A DNA stretch of 64,000 bases from Saccharomycodes ludwigii (GCF_020623625.1 NC_060200.1:2934001-2998000), one strand, 5' to 3'; positions 45,148 through 56,817 are shown, numbered from the stretch's first letter. Program-made: numbers and translations. Notes: a model not told the origin generated them from the letters alone.

Positions 45148-46881
45148 ATGTCTATTGAAAAGGATACTGAAGCTCAAGTTTTTGTTCATACTGAGGGTGG
45201 TAATAATGCGTTCCACAATTATATCAATGATTTTGCGCATATCGAAGATCCTTTAGAAAGAAGAAGATTGGCTTTAGAAAAGATCGATAACGCCAAGTTT
45301 GGTTGGTATCATGTTCGTGCCATTATGGTTGCAGGTGTCGGTTTTTTAACAGATTCTTATGATATCTTTGCCATTAACTTGGGTATTACTATGATGTCTT
45401 ATGTCAACTGGGAAGGTAGTATGCCATCTTCCACTTCTACTCTATTAAAGGTTTCTACTTCAGTTGGTACTGTCATTGGTCAATTTGGTTTTGGTATTAT
45501 GGCTGATATTGTTGGTCGTAAAAAGATTTACGGTAGTGAATTGATTTTGATGATTACTTGTACTTTATTGCAATGTACTACCGGTGAAATGCCAGGTGTT
45601 AGTTTTGTTGCTATCTTGACCTTTTACCGTATTGTTATGGGTATTGGTATTGGTGGTGATTATCCATTATCTTCTATTATTACTTCTGAATTTGCTACTA
45701 CCAAGTGGAGAGGTGCCATTATGGGTGCTGTCTTTTCCAACCAAGCTGGTGGTCAATTGTCTGCCGGTATTTTGGCTTTAATTTTGGTCGCCGGTTACAG
45801 GAAAGATTTGGACTATGCTGCCAATGGTAAGGAGTGTGACTTTAGATGTAGAAAGGCTTGTGATCAAATGTGGAGAATCTTAGTTGGTATGGGTTGTCTT
45901 CCAGGTTGTTTAGCCTTGTATTATAGATTGACTATTCCAGAATCACCACGTTATACTATGGATGTTGAATGTGAAGTTAACAAGGCTGCTGCTGATACTT
46001 CTAAATTTGTTTCCGGTCAAACTGGTAACGCCGACGAAAATGAAGTTAATGTTTTGGAAAGAGCTCCAACCGCTGTCGAACCAGTTGAAATTACTCCACC
46101 AAAGGCATCCTTTAAAGATTTTATTCATCATTTCTCAAAATGGAGACATTTCAAGATTTTGTTTGGTACTGCTTGTTCGTGGTTCATGTTGGATATTGCC
46201 TACTATGGTTTGGGTTTGAACACTGCTGTTATTTTGTCAGCTATTGGTTATGCTGGTGGTGACAATATTTACGAAATTTTATACAATACTGCCGTTGGTA
46301 ACTTGATTTTGATTTGTGCCGGTTCTTTGCCAGGCTACTGGGTTTCTATTGCCACCGTTGATACTATTGGTAGAAAGCCAATCCAAATTATGGGTTTTTT
46401 CATTTTGACTGTATTTTTCTGTGCCATTGGTTTCGCCTACCATAGACTAACTGATAGTAGTTTGTTGGGTTTATATATTATCTGTCAATTTTTCCAAAAT
46501 TTCGGACCAAACACTACTACTTTCATTGTTCCAGGTGAATGTTTCCCAACTCGTTACAGATCTACTGCACACGGTATCTCAGCTGCCAGTGGTAAAGTTG
46601 GTGCTATTATTTCCCAAACTGTTTTGGGTACCTTGATTAACCATGATTGTGCTAAGAAAGGTTTAAAGAAGAATTGTTGGTTACCACACGTCATGGAAAT
46701 TTATGCCTTATTCATGTTGGTTGGTTTGTTTTCATCATTTTTAATCCCAGAAACAAAAAGAAAGACCTTGGAACAAATTAGTGAAGAATGTCACGGTGAA
46801 ATTGATCCTTCAAAATATGCTGGTCAGCATGAAGCCGAACCAGGTAATTCTTCAGTTAGCACCGATATTGAAGGTCAGTGA
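45148..46881 (+). CDS. PHO84: High-affinity phosphate:proton symporter
   Basis: A 577-residue MFS transporter with 12 predicted membrane helices, matching yeast Pho84 (587 residues, from memory). Visible features: the N-terminal cytosolic segment ending before FGWYHVRAIMVAGVGFLTDSYD, the conserved GIGGDYPLSSIITSEFA in helix 4, the central loop at about 275-320, and the GECFPTRYRSTAHGISAASG segment of the second half. It imports Pi across the plasma membrane and acts as a phosphate transceptor in yeast. Codon choice is noticeably biased (GGT, GCC, TTG), as expected for high expression. The upstream E-boxes fit control by Pho4. Confidence 0.97.
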   Translation: MSIEKDTEAQVFVHTEGGNNAFHNYINDFAHIEDPLERRRLALEKIDNAKFGWYHVRAIMVAGVGFLTDSYDIFAINLGITMMSYVNWEGSMPSSTSTLLKVSTSVGTVIGQFGFGIMADIVGRKKIYGSELILMITCTLLQCTTGEMPGVSFVAILTFYRIVMGIGIGGDYPLSSIITSEFATTKWRGAIMGAVFSNQAGGQLSAGILALILVAGYRKDLDYAANGKECDFRCRKACDQMWRILVGMGCLPGCLALYYRLTIPESPRYTMDVECEVNKAAADTSKFVSGQTGNADENEVNVLERAPTAVEPVEITPPKASFKDFIHHFSKWRHFKILFGTACSWFMLDIAYYGLGLNTAVILSAIGYAGGDNIYEILYNTAVGNLILICAGSLPGYWVSIATVDTIGRKPIQIMGFFILTVFFCAIGFAYHRLTDSSLLGLYIICQFFQNFGPNTTTFIVPGECFPTRYRSTAHGISAASGKVGAIISQTVLGTLINHDCAKKGLKKNCWLPHVMEIYALFMLVGLFSSFLIPETKRKTLEQISEECHGEIDPSKYAGQHEAEPGNSSVSTDIEGQ

Positions 46882-47268
46882 TTTTTATGTTGTTTTTTTT
46901 TTTCTTAGGGTACTAGGTGAGAGATGCTATTCATTTTGTTTTACATTCATTTATTTTTTTATAACTTTTAATTTTTCATATAATTTATAAATCTTGATAT
47001 TAGAAACTAATTTTTTTTTTTTTTTTTTTTGTATATTTAACTCTAATATTAAATACCATTTTCATATATATCTATATATAGTTTATAATTCTACTAGTTT
47101 TTTGACATTTAATATAATTTTTTTATGCAGTTTATCATGCGATGCCTTAGTTTAACTTAGTTGAAATTTAGGTGGACTACAGTCACCTATTACTTTCCAT
47201 AAAAAAAGAAAGAGGGGAAGGAAAAAAAAAAAAAAAAAAAAAAAAGACACTATCACCTGATACAAAAA

Positions 47269-47340
47269 AGGTCTTACCCGGACTCGAACCGGGGTTGTTC
47301 GGATCAAAACCGAAAGTGATAACCACTACACTATAAAACC
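47269..47340 (-). tRNA. tRNA-Gln(UUG)
   Basis: 72 bases on the minus strand, GGTTTTATAGTGTAGTGGTT at the 5' end, almost identical to the yeast gene as remembered. The anticodon TTG is complementary to 47305-47307, in a seven-base loop closed by TTCGG/CCGAA. The B box reads GGTTCGAGTCC. A short T run follows on the coding strand (47264-47268). Confidence 0.97.
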
Positions 47341-47518
47341 TAAAAGACGTAAATTTAGCGTCGCTGAGATTATATACTGTGAATCAGAGTTAATAAACAT
47401 ATTTGATATTTTACTACCTATATCAAGACAGATGTAATAGTTTGTTGCTTGATCTTTTTATATACTTTTTTACCTGATAAAATTATAACCTATATATTGC
47501 CTATTAAATTTATAATCG

Positions 47519-47550
<32 letters not shown>

Positions 47551-47916
47551 CATTCGTAATTTGCATTATTCTTTTTCAGCATTTTGTTATTGTCCATTAG
47601 AAAAGTTTCCTATTTAAGGAATTTCCCGACCTGTGATTATTTTTTTTTTTTATTTTGTACAAACTACGAGGAACATTATTCAACTTCAGAACATGAATAT
47701 CTATAAAATGGATTGTGCTAGCGATAATCTTATTCATAGAATAAGATATCAAATGATAGGATTTTATGAGACACCATTGAAAACCGAAAAGAAAAAAGAA
47801 AAGAAAAGAAAAGAAAAACTATCTTTTTTGAATAAAAATGTCGTTTGGCATGGCCAAAAACACGTTTTGCTGGCAGCCGTTTACTGTTAGGCCCATCACT
47901 TACCTTTACTTTAACC

Positions 47917-47927
47917 CGGATACTCCG
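47917..47927. promoter_or_regulatory. CGG-N5-CCG inverted triplets
   Basis: CGGATACTCCG lies about 430 bp before the tubulin start. It has the form of a binding site for a dimeric zinc-cluster factor; this is a pattern match only. Confidence 0.3.
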
Positions 47928-48357
47928 TTATAAATAAAGGATGAGATACGATGTTTTCTGTGTATGTACGCATCATTTTTGTGGTTTGTCCGCGTATTTC
48001 TTAGCATTTTTTTAAACCATTTTTTTTTTTTTTTTTTTTTCTTTTTCTACAAAAAAAAAACAAAATAAATAAAAAGTTTAAAATGTTCAAATAAAAAATT
48101 AAAAATGGTAAACAAAAAAAGAAAAAGATCTGATTTCAAAACATAAACAAAAACAAAATTCACGATTTGCCTTTTTTTTTTTTTAATTTTTTAATTTATT
48201 CTTTTTTTTGGTTTTGTAGTGTTTTTAACACTTTATTTTTTATTTTGCCTCCCTCATAAACACAATACAATTATTGGTATTAGAGCAAATATTTCATTAA
48301 ATATAAGCTGTATATTAGTTTGAACAAGAACAGGAATTAATCAAACAAAATAATAAA

Positions 48358-49857
48358 ATGAGAGAAGTAATTAGTATCAATGGTATGTTTTTCCTTTTTT
48401 TTTTTTTTTATTTATTTATTATCATCACTATCCCTAATGTCATCCCTAGCGCATTGCTTTCTTTTCAATGATAATTTATTTATTTTTATTTTATTTTCAT
48501 CTTTTTACTAACAAAGAAAATTATTAAATACATAAAAATAGTTGGTCAAGCTGGTTGTCAAATTGGTAACTCATGCTGGGAATTATACTCTTTAGAACAT
48601 GGTATAAGACCAGATGGGTTTTTACAAGAAGGTTTAACTAAACCTAAGGGTGGTGAAGAAGGTTTTTCCACTTTTTTCCATGAAACAGGTAGTGGTAAAT
48701 ACGTTCCTCGTGCTTTGTATGTTGATTTAGAACCTAATGTTATCGATGAAGTAAGAACTGGTAAATACAAGGATTTATTCCATCCTGAACAATTAATAAG
48801 TGGTAAGGAAGATGCCGCCAATAACTATGCTCGTGGTCATTACACTGTAGGAAGAGAATTGTTAGATGAAATTTTGGATAGAATTAGAAAGATATCAGAT
48901 CAATGTGATGGCTTACAGGGTTTTTTATTCACTCATTCTTTAGGTGGTGGTACTGGGTCTGGTTTGGGCTCTTTATTGTTGGAACAGTTAAGTGTTGATT
49001 ATGGCAAAAAGTCAAAATTGGAGTTTGCAGTCTATCCTGCTCCTCAAGTTTCCACCAGTGTTGTAGAGCCTTATAATACCGTATTAACGACACATACTAC
49101 TTTGGAGCATGCAGATTGTACTTTTATGGTTGATAATGAAGCTATTTATGACATGTGTAAGAAAAATTTGGACATACCAAGGCCTAGTTTCCCCAATTTG
49201 AATAATTTAATAGCACAAGTTATATCTTCTGTTACCGCCTCTTTGAGATTTGATGGGTCTTTAAACGTCGACTTGAACGAATTTCAAACAAATTTGGTCC
49301 CATACCCAAGAATCCATTTCCCATTAGTTTCCTATGCTCCTATTTTAAGTAAAAGCAGAGCTAATCATGAATCCAATTCAGTGATGGAAATCACTAATGC
49401 TTGTTTTGAACCGGGTAATCAAATGGTTAAGTGTGATCCAAGAACTGGTAAGTATATGGCTACTTGTTTGTTATATAGAGGTGATGTTGTCACCAGAGAT
49501 GTTCAAAATGCTGTTTCTCAAGTGAAAAATAAAAGAACTGTTCAAATGGTTGATTGGTGTCCAACAGGTTTTAAAATTGGTATTTGTTATCAGCCACCAA
49601 CTGCCACACCAGAATCTCAATTGGCTGAAGTACAAAGAGCTGTTTGTATGTTGAGTAATACCACTGCTATCGCCGATGCTTGGAAGAGGATTGATAGAAA
49701 GTTTGATTTAATGTATTCCAAACGTGCTTTTGTTCACTGGTATGTTGGAGAAGGTATGGAGGAAGGTGAATTTACTGAGGCCAGGGAGGATTTGGCTGCA
49801 TTGGAAAGAGATTATATTGAAGTAGGCGCAGATGCTTATACTGAAGATGAGTTTTGA
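48358..49857 (+). CDS. TUB1: Alpha-tubulin (two exons)
   Basis: Joined exons 48358-48382 and 48542-49857 give 446 residues. Exon 1 encodes MREVISIN and the first base of a Val codon; exon 2 continues [16 protein letters not shown]. The tubulin signature GGGTGSG lies at residues 143-149, and the protein ends in an acidic tail with terminal Phe (TEDEF). S. cerevisiae TUB1 and TUB3 carry an intron at about the same place. PHO84 on one side matches the TUB3 (YML124C) locus and ALO1 on the other matches the TUB1 (YML085C) locus, so this is the unduplicated ancestor. It forms the alpha half of the microtubule heterodimer. Confidence 0.98.
48383..48541 (+). other. Spliceosomal intron of alpha-tubulin gene
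   Basis: GTATGT donor at 48383, TACTAAC branch site at 48506-48512 and TAG acceptor ending at 48541. Splicing it restores the universally conserved tubulin N-terminus, which fixes both ends. Length 159 bases. Confidence 0.96.
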
Positions 49858-50599
49858 TTATTATATACAGTTATAGGAGGAGGAATAATACCCCGTTTAT
49901 TGAGTATTTTATTTTATTTTTAAATTTTTTTTTTTTTTTTTTGTTCAGTTAAAATCTAAAAAAATAGTTATATATATATATAATATTTTATTTTGCTTTA
50001 TATTAATAATAAATCTTTACTTGTTTTATATATATGTATATATATATATATATATATTATTGCTCCTGTTTATTTTTCATTACTTAAAATGTTATTTATG
50101 TATTAGAGAGATTTAATGTTTAAGCGATAATTCTAAAATAGAAATAGAAAACAATAATTATTATGAATAAATGGTGAATGTTGCAATGTAATATATAAAT
50201 GATGATTATATATATTTGAGACTTTAGTTTTAATGAATATAAAAAAAAGTTAAGAGTTTAATACATCTAGAAAACAGAAAATGGTTATTTATTTTCAATG
50301 AGATTCAAATTATTATTATTATTGTTTTTCCTTTCTTTGAATAAAATTAACTTACAAATCAAACCGAAAAAAAAAAAAAAAGAAAAAAAACGTCTGCTTA
50401 TGTAATTTTTGTCTTACTTTTCAAGAGAAATTTACTTGTAATATTTTGACTCGCGAAATCTAAAAGAAAAAAAAAAGAGAAAAAAAAAAAAAAAAAAAAG
50501 AAAAAATACATTCCTAAAACACTTTTAGAATAAAACAAAACAAAACAAAACAGAACGAAAAATAAAAAAAGAAAGAAAATCCAATCAAAAGTACAAAAA
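49858..50599. other. Spacer tubulin-ALO1
   Basis: AT-rich, with TA repeats (50037-50057), T and A runs and an AAAAC repeat just before ALO1. No gene was seen. Confidence 0.5.
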
Positions 50600-52246
50600 A
50601 TGGATGAAAAAGACTCTATAATAAGTAGTAGTAGTAGTACCACCACCGGTACTACTAGTTCGGCAATTATAGATCCAATGGCCGGTTTAAACGGTATTAA
50701 AAACTATACTTTTAAAAACTGGGCTGGCATCTTTAGTTGTAAACCACAATTATTTTTTCAACCAAGTAACATAGATGAAGTCACAAAAATTATCTTGAAT
50801 GCTTATAAAGAGGGCAAAACCTTTACTGTCATAGGTTCTGGTCATTCTCCAAGCGATCTGTGCTGTGCAAATCCAAATGGTTGGTTGGTAAATCTAGATA
50901 AATTAAACAGGGTTCTAGATTTCAAAGTGTATGATGGGGGCAATTATGCAGATATTACAGTAGAAGCAGGATTAAGAGTTTATAAGTTGAATGAAATATT
51001 GGGTGCTAAAGGATATACTATCCAAAATTTAGGTTCAATATCTGAGCAAAGTGTTGCTGGTATTACTGCAACAGGTACGCATGGTTCTTCAGCTTTCCAC
51101 GGATTAGTATCCTCTCAATATGTTAATCTAACTATTATTAATGGCAAAGGTGAACTAATTTATTTAGATTCTGAAACCAATCAAGATGTTTTTAGAGCAG
51201 CTTTATTGTCTTTGGGGAAAATTGGCGTCATTGTCAAAGCTACAATTCGTGCTATACCCAAATATAAAATTAAATCTACACAAGAAGTCATCCATTTTGA
51301 AACTTTGTTGGAGAAATGGGATGATATTTGGACCAGTAGTGAATTTATTAGGTGCTGGTGGTACCCCTACACTCGTAAATGTGTTCTGTGGAGGGGTAAT
51401 AAAACTACCGAACAAGTTCATGAAGTTACTCGTAAATCATGGTGGGGTACTAAATTTGGCAGGATTTTTTATGAATGTTTATTATGGATTAGTGTTAAAA
51501 TTTATCCAGGGATAACCCCATTTGTGGAAAGTTTTGTGTTTAATAGACAATATGGTGCTGTAGAAACTTTTGGTAATGGTGATGTAGCTATTCAAGATTC
51601 TATTGATGGTTTAAATATGGATTGTTTATTTTCTCAATTTGTTGATGAATGGGGGTGCCCATTACTTAATGGTCCTGAAGTTTTACGTTCTTTGGATCAT
51701 TCCATTCAACAAGCGGCTTCTAACAAGGAGTTTTATGTACATGTTCCTATTGAAGTTCGTTGTTCTAATACTACTCTCCCACCCCATCAATTGGATTATT
51801 CCCACAGAACTTCGACGTCCAAGGGTGCCGTTTATGGTAATATTTTACGTCCTTATTTAGATGCTACTCCAAGAGATTTACAATATGCTGAACATGTCAC
51901 CAATAACCAATTAACTTTATATATTAATGCTACTATTTATAGACCATTTGGTGCCAATACACCTATTCATAAATGGTTTACCCTTTTTGAACATACAATG
52001 GGTGCTGCTGGTGGTAAACCACACTGGGCTAAAAATTTCTTGGGCGATGTTTCAATGCTTCCAAAAGGTGTTAAACCAAAAGAGAAATATTTGGACTATG
52101 AAATGAGAGGTATGGCCAGTGAAATTATCAAGTGGTATGGTGAAGATTTAATCAAATGGCAACAAATTAGAAAACAACAAGATCCAAATGGTGTGTTTTT
52201 AGCCAATAAAGATTGGTGTATTCGTAATGGTATTTTGGAAATTTGA
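50600..52246 (+). CDS. ALO1: D-arabinono-1,4-lactone oxidase
   Basis: A 548-residue FAD enzyme of the vanillyl-alcohol-oxidase fold, matching yeast Alo1, which makes D-erythroascorbate at the mitochondrial outer membrane. The FAD-attachment motif GSGHSPS is at residues 79-85, with the covalently modified His expected at 82. Further PCMH-domain blocks are ITATGTHGSSAFHGL and LGKIGVIVKATIRAIP, and the C-terminal ALO domain includes the HWAKNF segment and a final WCIRNGILEI. A Ser/Thr-rich extension of about 20 residues precedes the conserved start, making it slightly longer than the yeast enzyme (526, from memory). Confidence 0.97.
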   Translation: MDEKDSIISSSSSTTTGTTSSAIIDPMAGLNGIKNYTFKNWAGIFSCKPQLFFQPSNIDEVTKIILNAYKEGKTFTVIGSGHSPSDLCCANPNGWLVNLDKLNRVLDFKVYDGGNYADITVEAGLRVYKLNEILGAKGYTIQNLGSISEQSVAGITATGTHGSSAFHGLVSSQYVNLTIINGKGELIYLDSETNQDVFRAALLSLGKIGVIVKATIRAIPKYKIKSTQEVIHFETLLEKWDDIWTSSEFIRCWWYPYTRKCVLWRGNKTTEQVHEVTRKSWWGTKFGRIFYECLLWISVKIYPGITPFVESFVFNRQYGAVETFGNGDVAIQDSIDGLNMDCLFSQFVDEWGCPLLNGPEVLRSLDHSIQQAASNKEFYVHVPIEVRCSNTTLPPHQLDYSHRTSTSKGAVYGNILRPYLDATPRDLQYAEHVTNNQLTLYINATIYRPFGANTPIHKWFTLFEHTMGAAGGKPHWAKNFLGDVSMLPKGVKPKEKYLDYEMRGMASEIIKWYGEDLIKWQQIRKQQDPNGVFLANKDWCIRNGILEI

Positions 52247-52680
52247 AATTTTTTTTTCTTTTTTTCCTTTCTTTCCTTTCTTTTTTTTTTTTTTTTTTCT
52301 CTCCTATAATATATAAACTATATATTAATAGCTTTACTGTCTTTTATCTTTAATTTTGATATTCTGTATTAACATTAGCAATTTTTCTTTTTAAAACAAA
52401 TAAATATTGTATATATCATTTGCGAAAAATAAAAAAAAAAATATACAAGATTCATTATTACTATATATTTTTTTTCTTTTCTTTTTTTTTTTTTAATTAT
52501 TTTTTTTTTATTTTTTTTTTTAATTATTTTTTTTTTTTTTTCGGAAAATTTTTTTGAGCTTTATTCAAAAAAAAAAAAAAAAAAAAATTCGTTGCTATAG
52601 TGTTCATTTACTATAGATAATTGTACTTGAAAGAGAAAAAAAAAAACCATTACAAAACTCTCAAAAACTCAATAATTCAG
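52247..52680. other. Spacer ALO1-AIM33
   Basis: Several T-rich tracts, an A run at about 52568-52587 and a TCGGA near 52541. No gene was seen. Confidence 0.5.
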
Positions 52681-53631
52681 ATGTCTGAAGAAAAAAAAGA
52701 AGGAAAAAAGGAAGAAAATATTTTGGATGATCCTAAACATGGTATTTTGATTCCATCTTGTTTAGTTTTGGTGGGTGTCATTATATTATATGCCCAATCT
52801 AGAAGTGGCAAAATTCTATTGGCTTTACCGATTTTGTTCACTTTTTTATCGGTCAATTACCTCAAGGCAAAATCTCGTAAACAATCAGTTTATAAAGACA
52901 AATGGACCAAATTGGAACTTGTTGATCAAACCATTATTTCCAAAAACTCCGCAATTTATCGTTTTAACCTAAAAACACGTCTAGAGGCATTAAACACACC
53001 TGTTGGCCATCATTTAGCTGTTAGATTTAATATTGACGGTAATGATCAAATTAGATATTATACACCGATTTCTCCTCAATACGAAACAGGCCACTTTGAT
53101 ATAATAGTTAAATCTTATCCAGATGGTACAGTTTCCAAATGTTTCGCCGGTTTAAAACCAGGGGATCAAGTCGAATTTCAAGGTCCTGTTGGTAGGTTTA
53201 ATTATGTACCAAATTCTTATAAAGAAATATGTATGATTGCTGGTGGTTCAGGTATCACTCCAATGCTACAAGTCATATCAAAGATTGTTTCCACTCCGGA
53301 GGATTTTTCTAAAATGACTTTAATTTTTGCCAATGAAACCGAAAATGATATTTTATTAAAGGATGAGCTGGATGAAATTGCTGAAAAGTACCCAAACTTG
53401 AAAATTCATTATGTTTTAAATAATCCTACTACAGGAAAAAGTATCGGCGATGTTGGTTTAGTTACTAAAGAACTCATGTCTAAATATTTGCCTAATCCAT
53501 CTCCAGATGTAAGACTTTTGATTTGTGGTAAACCAGATATGAAAAAAATGTTACTGGAGTATTCAGAAGAATTGGGTTGGCCATCTGGCACCTTGAAATC
53601 TAATCCAGATGATCAAGTCTTTTGCTTTTAA
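52681..53631 (+). CDS. AIM33: Cytochrome b5 reductase-like flavoprotein (Aim33/Pga3)
   Basis: A 316-residue protein counted from the ATG at 52681; the frame is open upstream only without an ATG. Two hydrophobic segments (about 21-38 and 44-60) anchor the N-terminus. The FAD-binding RYYTPISP begins at about residue 125, and the NAD-binding part has AGGSGITPMLQV at about 187-198 and CGKPDMKKML near the end. In yeast, AIM33 (YML087C) and PGA3 (YML125C) are duplicates; ALO1/UFO1 flank the first and TUB3 the second, so this gene is their common ancestor. It probably passes electrons from NADH in the ER membrane; the acceptor is not known. Confidence 0.9.
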   Translation: MSEEKKEGKKEENILDDPKHGILIPSCLVLVGVIILYAQSRSGKILLALPILFTFLSVNYLKAKSRKQSVYKDKWTKLELVDQTIISKNSAIYRFNLKTRLEALNTPVGHHLAVRFNIDGNDQIRYYTPISPQYETGHFDIIVKSYPDGTVSKCFAGLKPGDQVEFQGPVGRFNYVPNSYKEICMIAGGSGITPMLQVISKIVSTPEDFSKMTLIFANETENDILLKDELDEIAEKYPNLKIHYVLNNPTTGKSIGDVGLVTKELMSKYLPNPSPDVRLLICGKPDMKKMLLEYSEELGWPSGTLKSNPDDQVFCF

Positions 53632-53718
53632 AAGTAAAGTATATATATATATATATATATATATTTTATATATTGACATTTTTAGTATTCCACAGAGAGA
53701 AAAAAAAAAAAAAAGAAA

Positions 53719-53933
53719 TCAATTCTCTATTTCGCTCAATGATAATGATAATGCTAATGCTAATTCCAAATCATTGTCTATTTCGGTATTAATATTGGGA
53801 TTAGCCTGTGTATTCCTTTCCATTGTTTGCAACTGCAGACGTGTTTCTTCATCTAACTCATCAGTATCTTCTCTACGCGTAATCACATGCTCTAACTCAC
53901 CCAAAGGTCTTCTTCTTCTTTCACGGGCAGATC

Positions 53934-53969
<36 letters not shown>

Positions 53970-55767
53970 TAGAATCCAATGTTTGTTCCACAAGCAACGG
54001 TTCTAAACACATATCACTAAAATCACCATTAGTATTGTCCAACATAGATGCTTCGATAGCTAGTCTTAGCATCTCTTCTTCTTCTTCTTCCTTCCTTCTT
54101 TTCTCTTCTTCACCGAGTGTAGTGGTTTTAGATTCAAGCATGGCTATTTGTAATTGGATATCCTCATTATCATTGACACTACCATTGAATTTTTTATAAA
54201 GCTTATCCAAAACTTTAGCATCTTTATCTTCCTCTCTTACTTCATCATTGTAAATCTCCAGCTGACCACTAATCATCTCATTCCATTTAGAACTTCTCGT
54301 ACTGTTAAATGGTTTTTTGTGATTTTTATTCAGCTTCCCATTATCTACATATTGCAAATAGTGTAAAACATTTTCACTACCAACTAATATTCGACCATGC
54401 GACAATTTTAAAAACTGAGGATATTTTTCCATTTTATGAATGCTTCTTATCTCTTCTCCACTATTAGCATCATAGACAGAAATACTTCCACAAAATGCTA
54501 TTAATAAAACCAAATTATTTACTTGACAAGTGTATATTTTCTCTTGAAAACTTAATTTTAAATGAGGCTTAATTGATAAATACCCACCTTTACTAGTTTC
54601 GCCATTGTCAGTATCCAATGACCTGATATTAATAAGGTAGACTATATTAGTATCCGTTAATATACCTGCATAACATCCATCCTCACCAGCCAAATTGATA
54701 TCTTGATGTGCTTTCCTCATACTTGTGGTCTCGTCAATAAATACGTCTTGAATAATGCTTCCATTATCTACTTTAAAGATTCTAGTTGATCCAAAGGCAT
54801 CTTTCAAATTTAGTGATATAAGGTAAAAATCGTGAACATCAGCTATAATTAATAATTCACCACCTTGGTCCCACTTGATAAACTGTATATTAACTGCTTG
54901 CATGGGCGATTTAAGTATATGCACTTGGGTCATTTCATTGATAACATAAATATATGAATCATCAACTGCAATAGTTTTATTTTTGTTGTACATATATAGA
55001 TATCTAACTGGTGACGTTGATATCTTCAAAGACTGACGCATATTACTATTAAGCCACCAAATAATCTCACCATTTGCACAACCGCTACAACTCCAAACAT
55101 CTATATTAGATTCATCGGCAGCTTGATACGACGAAGTACAAATAGCAGTAACGCAGCTGCTATGGGAAGCGTCAAATTCAACCACCGGGGATAAATATGA
55201 TTTATTAGTTAATAATTTACCAAATATCCTTCCATCATATCTCCCGAAAACAGCTGCATTGATATTAAAATTTATAGTGGAACAACCTTGGGGGGTAGTA
55301 CATGGAATATAAGTCAACCTGTTTTTCTTCCTACGGTTCATATTGTTTAGTTGTATTAAAGTAATAACACCTTCGTTATAACAGGCACATTTGGGATAAT
55401 CGAAAACAATATGTTCCAGCTGATGCGCATTATGTTGCACTTGTGGCAATAGGGTGTTTATTGTGTATTTGGTTTTAATACCTCTATTGTGTTTCCAATC
55501 ATCCAATAACCGGAGTCTTGTGAAATATTCTTCTTTATAAGTTTTTTTACCACTAACATTAGGAAATTGGTATGAATTTATCCTTGAAATAAACATTTGT
55601 TTCCATATTTCATCATCGTGCTGTATGATTCTCTGAAAAACTTTGCACGTTTGTTGTAAATCCTGTAAGATTATGTGATCCAAATGACTGAATATCGAGA
55701 GTAGTAATTCAATAGGTAAATCTTCCAACTTTTTGGCGGCCATATTGGTCATGTTAGCGTTGAGCAT
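53719..55767 (-). CDS. UFO1: F-box protein Ufo1 with ubiquitin-interacting motifs
   Basis: A 682-residue protein. An F-box is at about residues 13-58 (LEDLPIELLLSIFSHLDHI), followed by a beta-propeller-like region up to about 480, and a C-terminus with three ubiquitin-interacting motifs: IQLQIAMLES, EMLRLAIEASML and DLELALALSLSLSE, the last almost at the end. Yeast Ufo1 is the SCF receptor for Ho endonuclease and Rad30/others, and its UIMs control its own turnover. A poly-Asn run coded by AAT repeats (53937-53968) separates UIM 2 and 3. It converges with AIM33, as in yeast. Confidence 0.95.
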
Positions 55768-55900
55768 AAATAATATTCTTGCACCGCTGGATAGTGGCGA
55801 TTAATTTGTATTTTTTTTTAAAAAAAAATTTTTATATTGTTTAACGCAACCATCTACTTTTATTATAGTAAAGAGTGTTGAATATCAAGTTTGAAAACCG

Positions 55901-55933
<33 letters not shown>

Positions 55934-55999
55934 ATATGTATATATTTTAGAAAGAGTAAAATATTGACACGTTTTTATTCTCATATGGCTAAAAAAAAT

Positions 56000-56073
56000 T
56001 GGTTCCTAGCAGGATCGAACTGCTGATCCCCGCGTTATTAGCACGGTGCCTTAACCAACTGGGCCAAGGAACC
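56000..56073 (-). tRNA. tRNA-Ile(AAU)
   Basis: 74 bases on the minus strand beginning GGTTCCTTGGCCCAGTTGGT. The anticodon AAT sits in the loop CTAATAA, the B box reads GGTTCGATCC-like (AGTTCGATCC), and the acceptor arms GGTTCCT/AGGAACC pair fully. A T run follows on the coding strand (55991-55998). Confidence 0.97.
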
Positions 56074-56455
56074 AACTCATATTTTTCTACTGAAACTCGT
56101 ATAACAGGACAGCCTTTGCAATATCTTTTTCATATTAATATTTTGCCTGTCTTTTTCACGCACTCATGAATTTTTTTTTTTTCTTTTTTACTTTTTGGTT
56201 TATATTAATTTCCTACTTTTCTATGATGTTCTATATTCAATTTGCTTCATAACAACTTCTGTTGTAAAATGAAATGCTGACGAAAACATATTAGTATTAG
56301 TTACTACAATTGATAGTCACAATTAATAATATATCGCTAATCAAGTTCAATCAGAACCAACAACGAGAATAGTACAAATAAGAATGAGTGCTATAACAAT
56401 TAAGAAAAAGTTGAAAAGGAAGGAGTATCCTTCATGATATTCTTCATGATTGGTT

Positions 56456-56609
56456 TATAATTTTAAATAATCTTTAGTACATGTAAAGACATAAATAAAA
56501 TAAGAAATTACTTGCCAAAAAAAATTTGACCCTGTAATTAATTTCTTGTTCTGTTTAGGTCTTTACATATAATAATAATAATATATAATAAAGATTATTT
56601 AAAACTATA
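56456..56609. repeat. Imperfect long inverted repeat between tRNA genes
   Basis: Arm 56456-56510 is largely the reverse complement of arm 56539-56609. Shared blocks are TTTTAAATAATCTTTA, ATGTAAAGAC and AAGAAATTA. The second arm has about 14 extra AT bases. The loop is 56511-56538. It could fold into a long hairpin as RNA or DNA. Nature unknown. Confidence 0.8.
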
Positions 56610-56817
56610 ACTTAAATACTTTTTGGTGAATAACTTGATAATAAATCATCTCTTTATATATGATTTATTTTCTCATTTATATTTGATATTCTTATTAATC
56701 TTTTCTAATGTTTCCTCGTTGTCCGCCAGGTATAATTTCCATCCTGCGACGATCTCCGTATGTTCGGTTGTAATATGCGTTTAGTTGATCTCATATTACG
56801 ACATCAACATCAATTAA

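Larger units (their letters stand above)
46882..48357. other. 1.5 kb spacer PHO84-tubulin with tRNA-Gln
   Basis: Apart from the tRNA gene it holds A and T runs (47009-47030, 47222-47245, 47521-47550, 48021-48040) and a CGG-N5-CCG element at 47917-47927. A 65-codon ATG frame at 47693-47890 is Lys-rich and unrecognised. Confidence 0.5.

Noticed and set aside
47693-47890. 65-codon ATG frame between tRNA-Gln and tubulin
   Set aside because: The middle is a KKEKKRKEK low-complexity run from a purine tract; no recognisable homologue. It cannot be excluded without expression data.
42116-48357. Search for retrotransposon LTRs near the tRNA gene and in the gap
   Set aside because: No long direct repeats with TG...CA ends, no primer-binding site and no reverse-transcriptase-like frame were seen.
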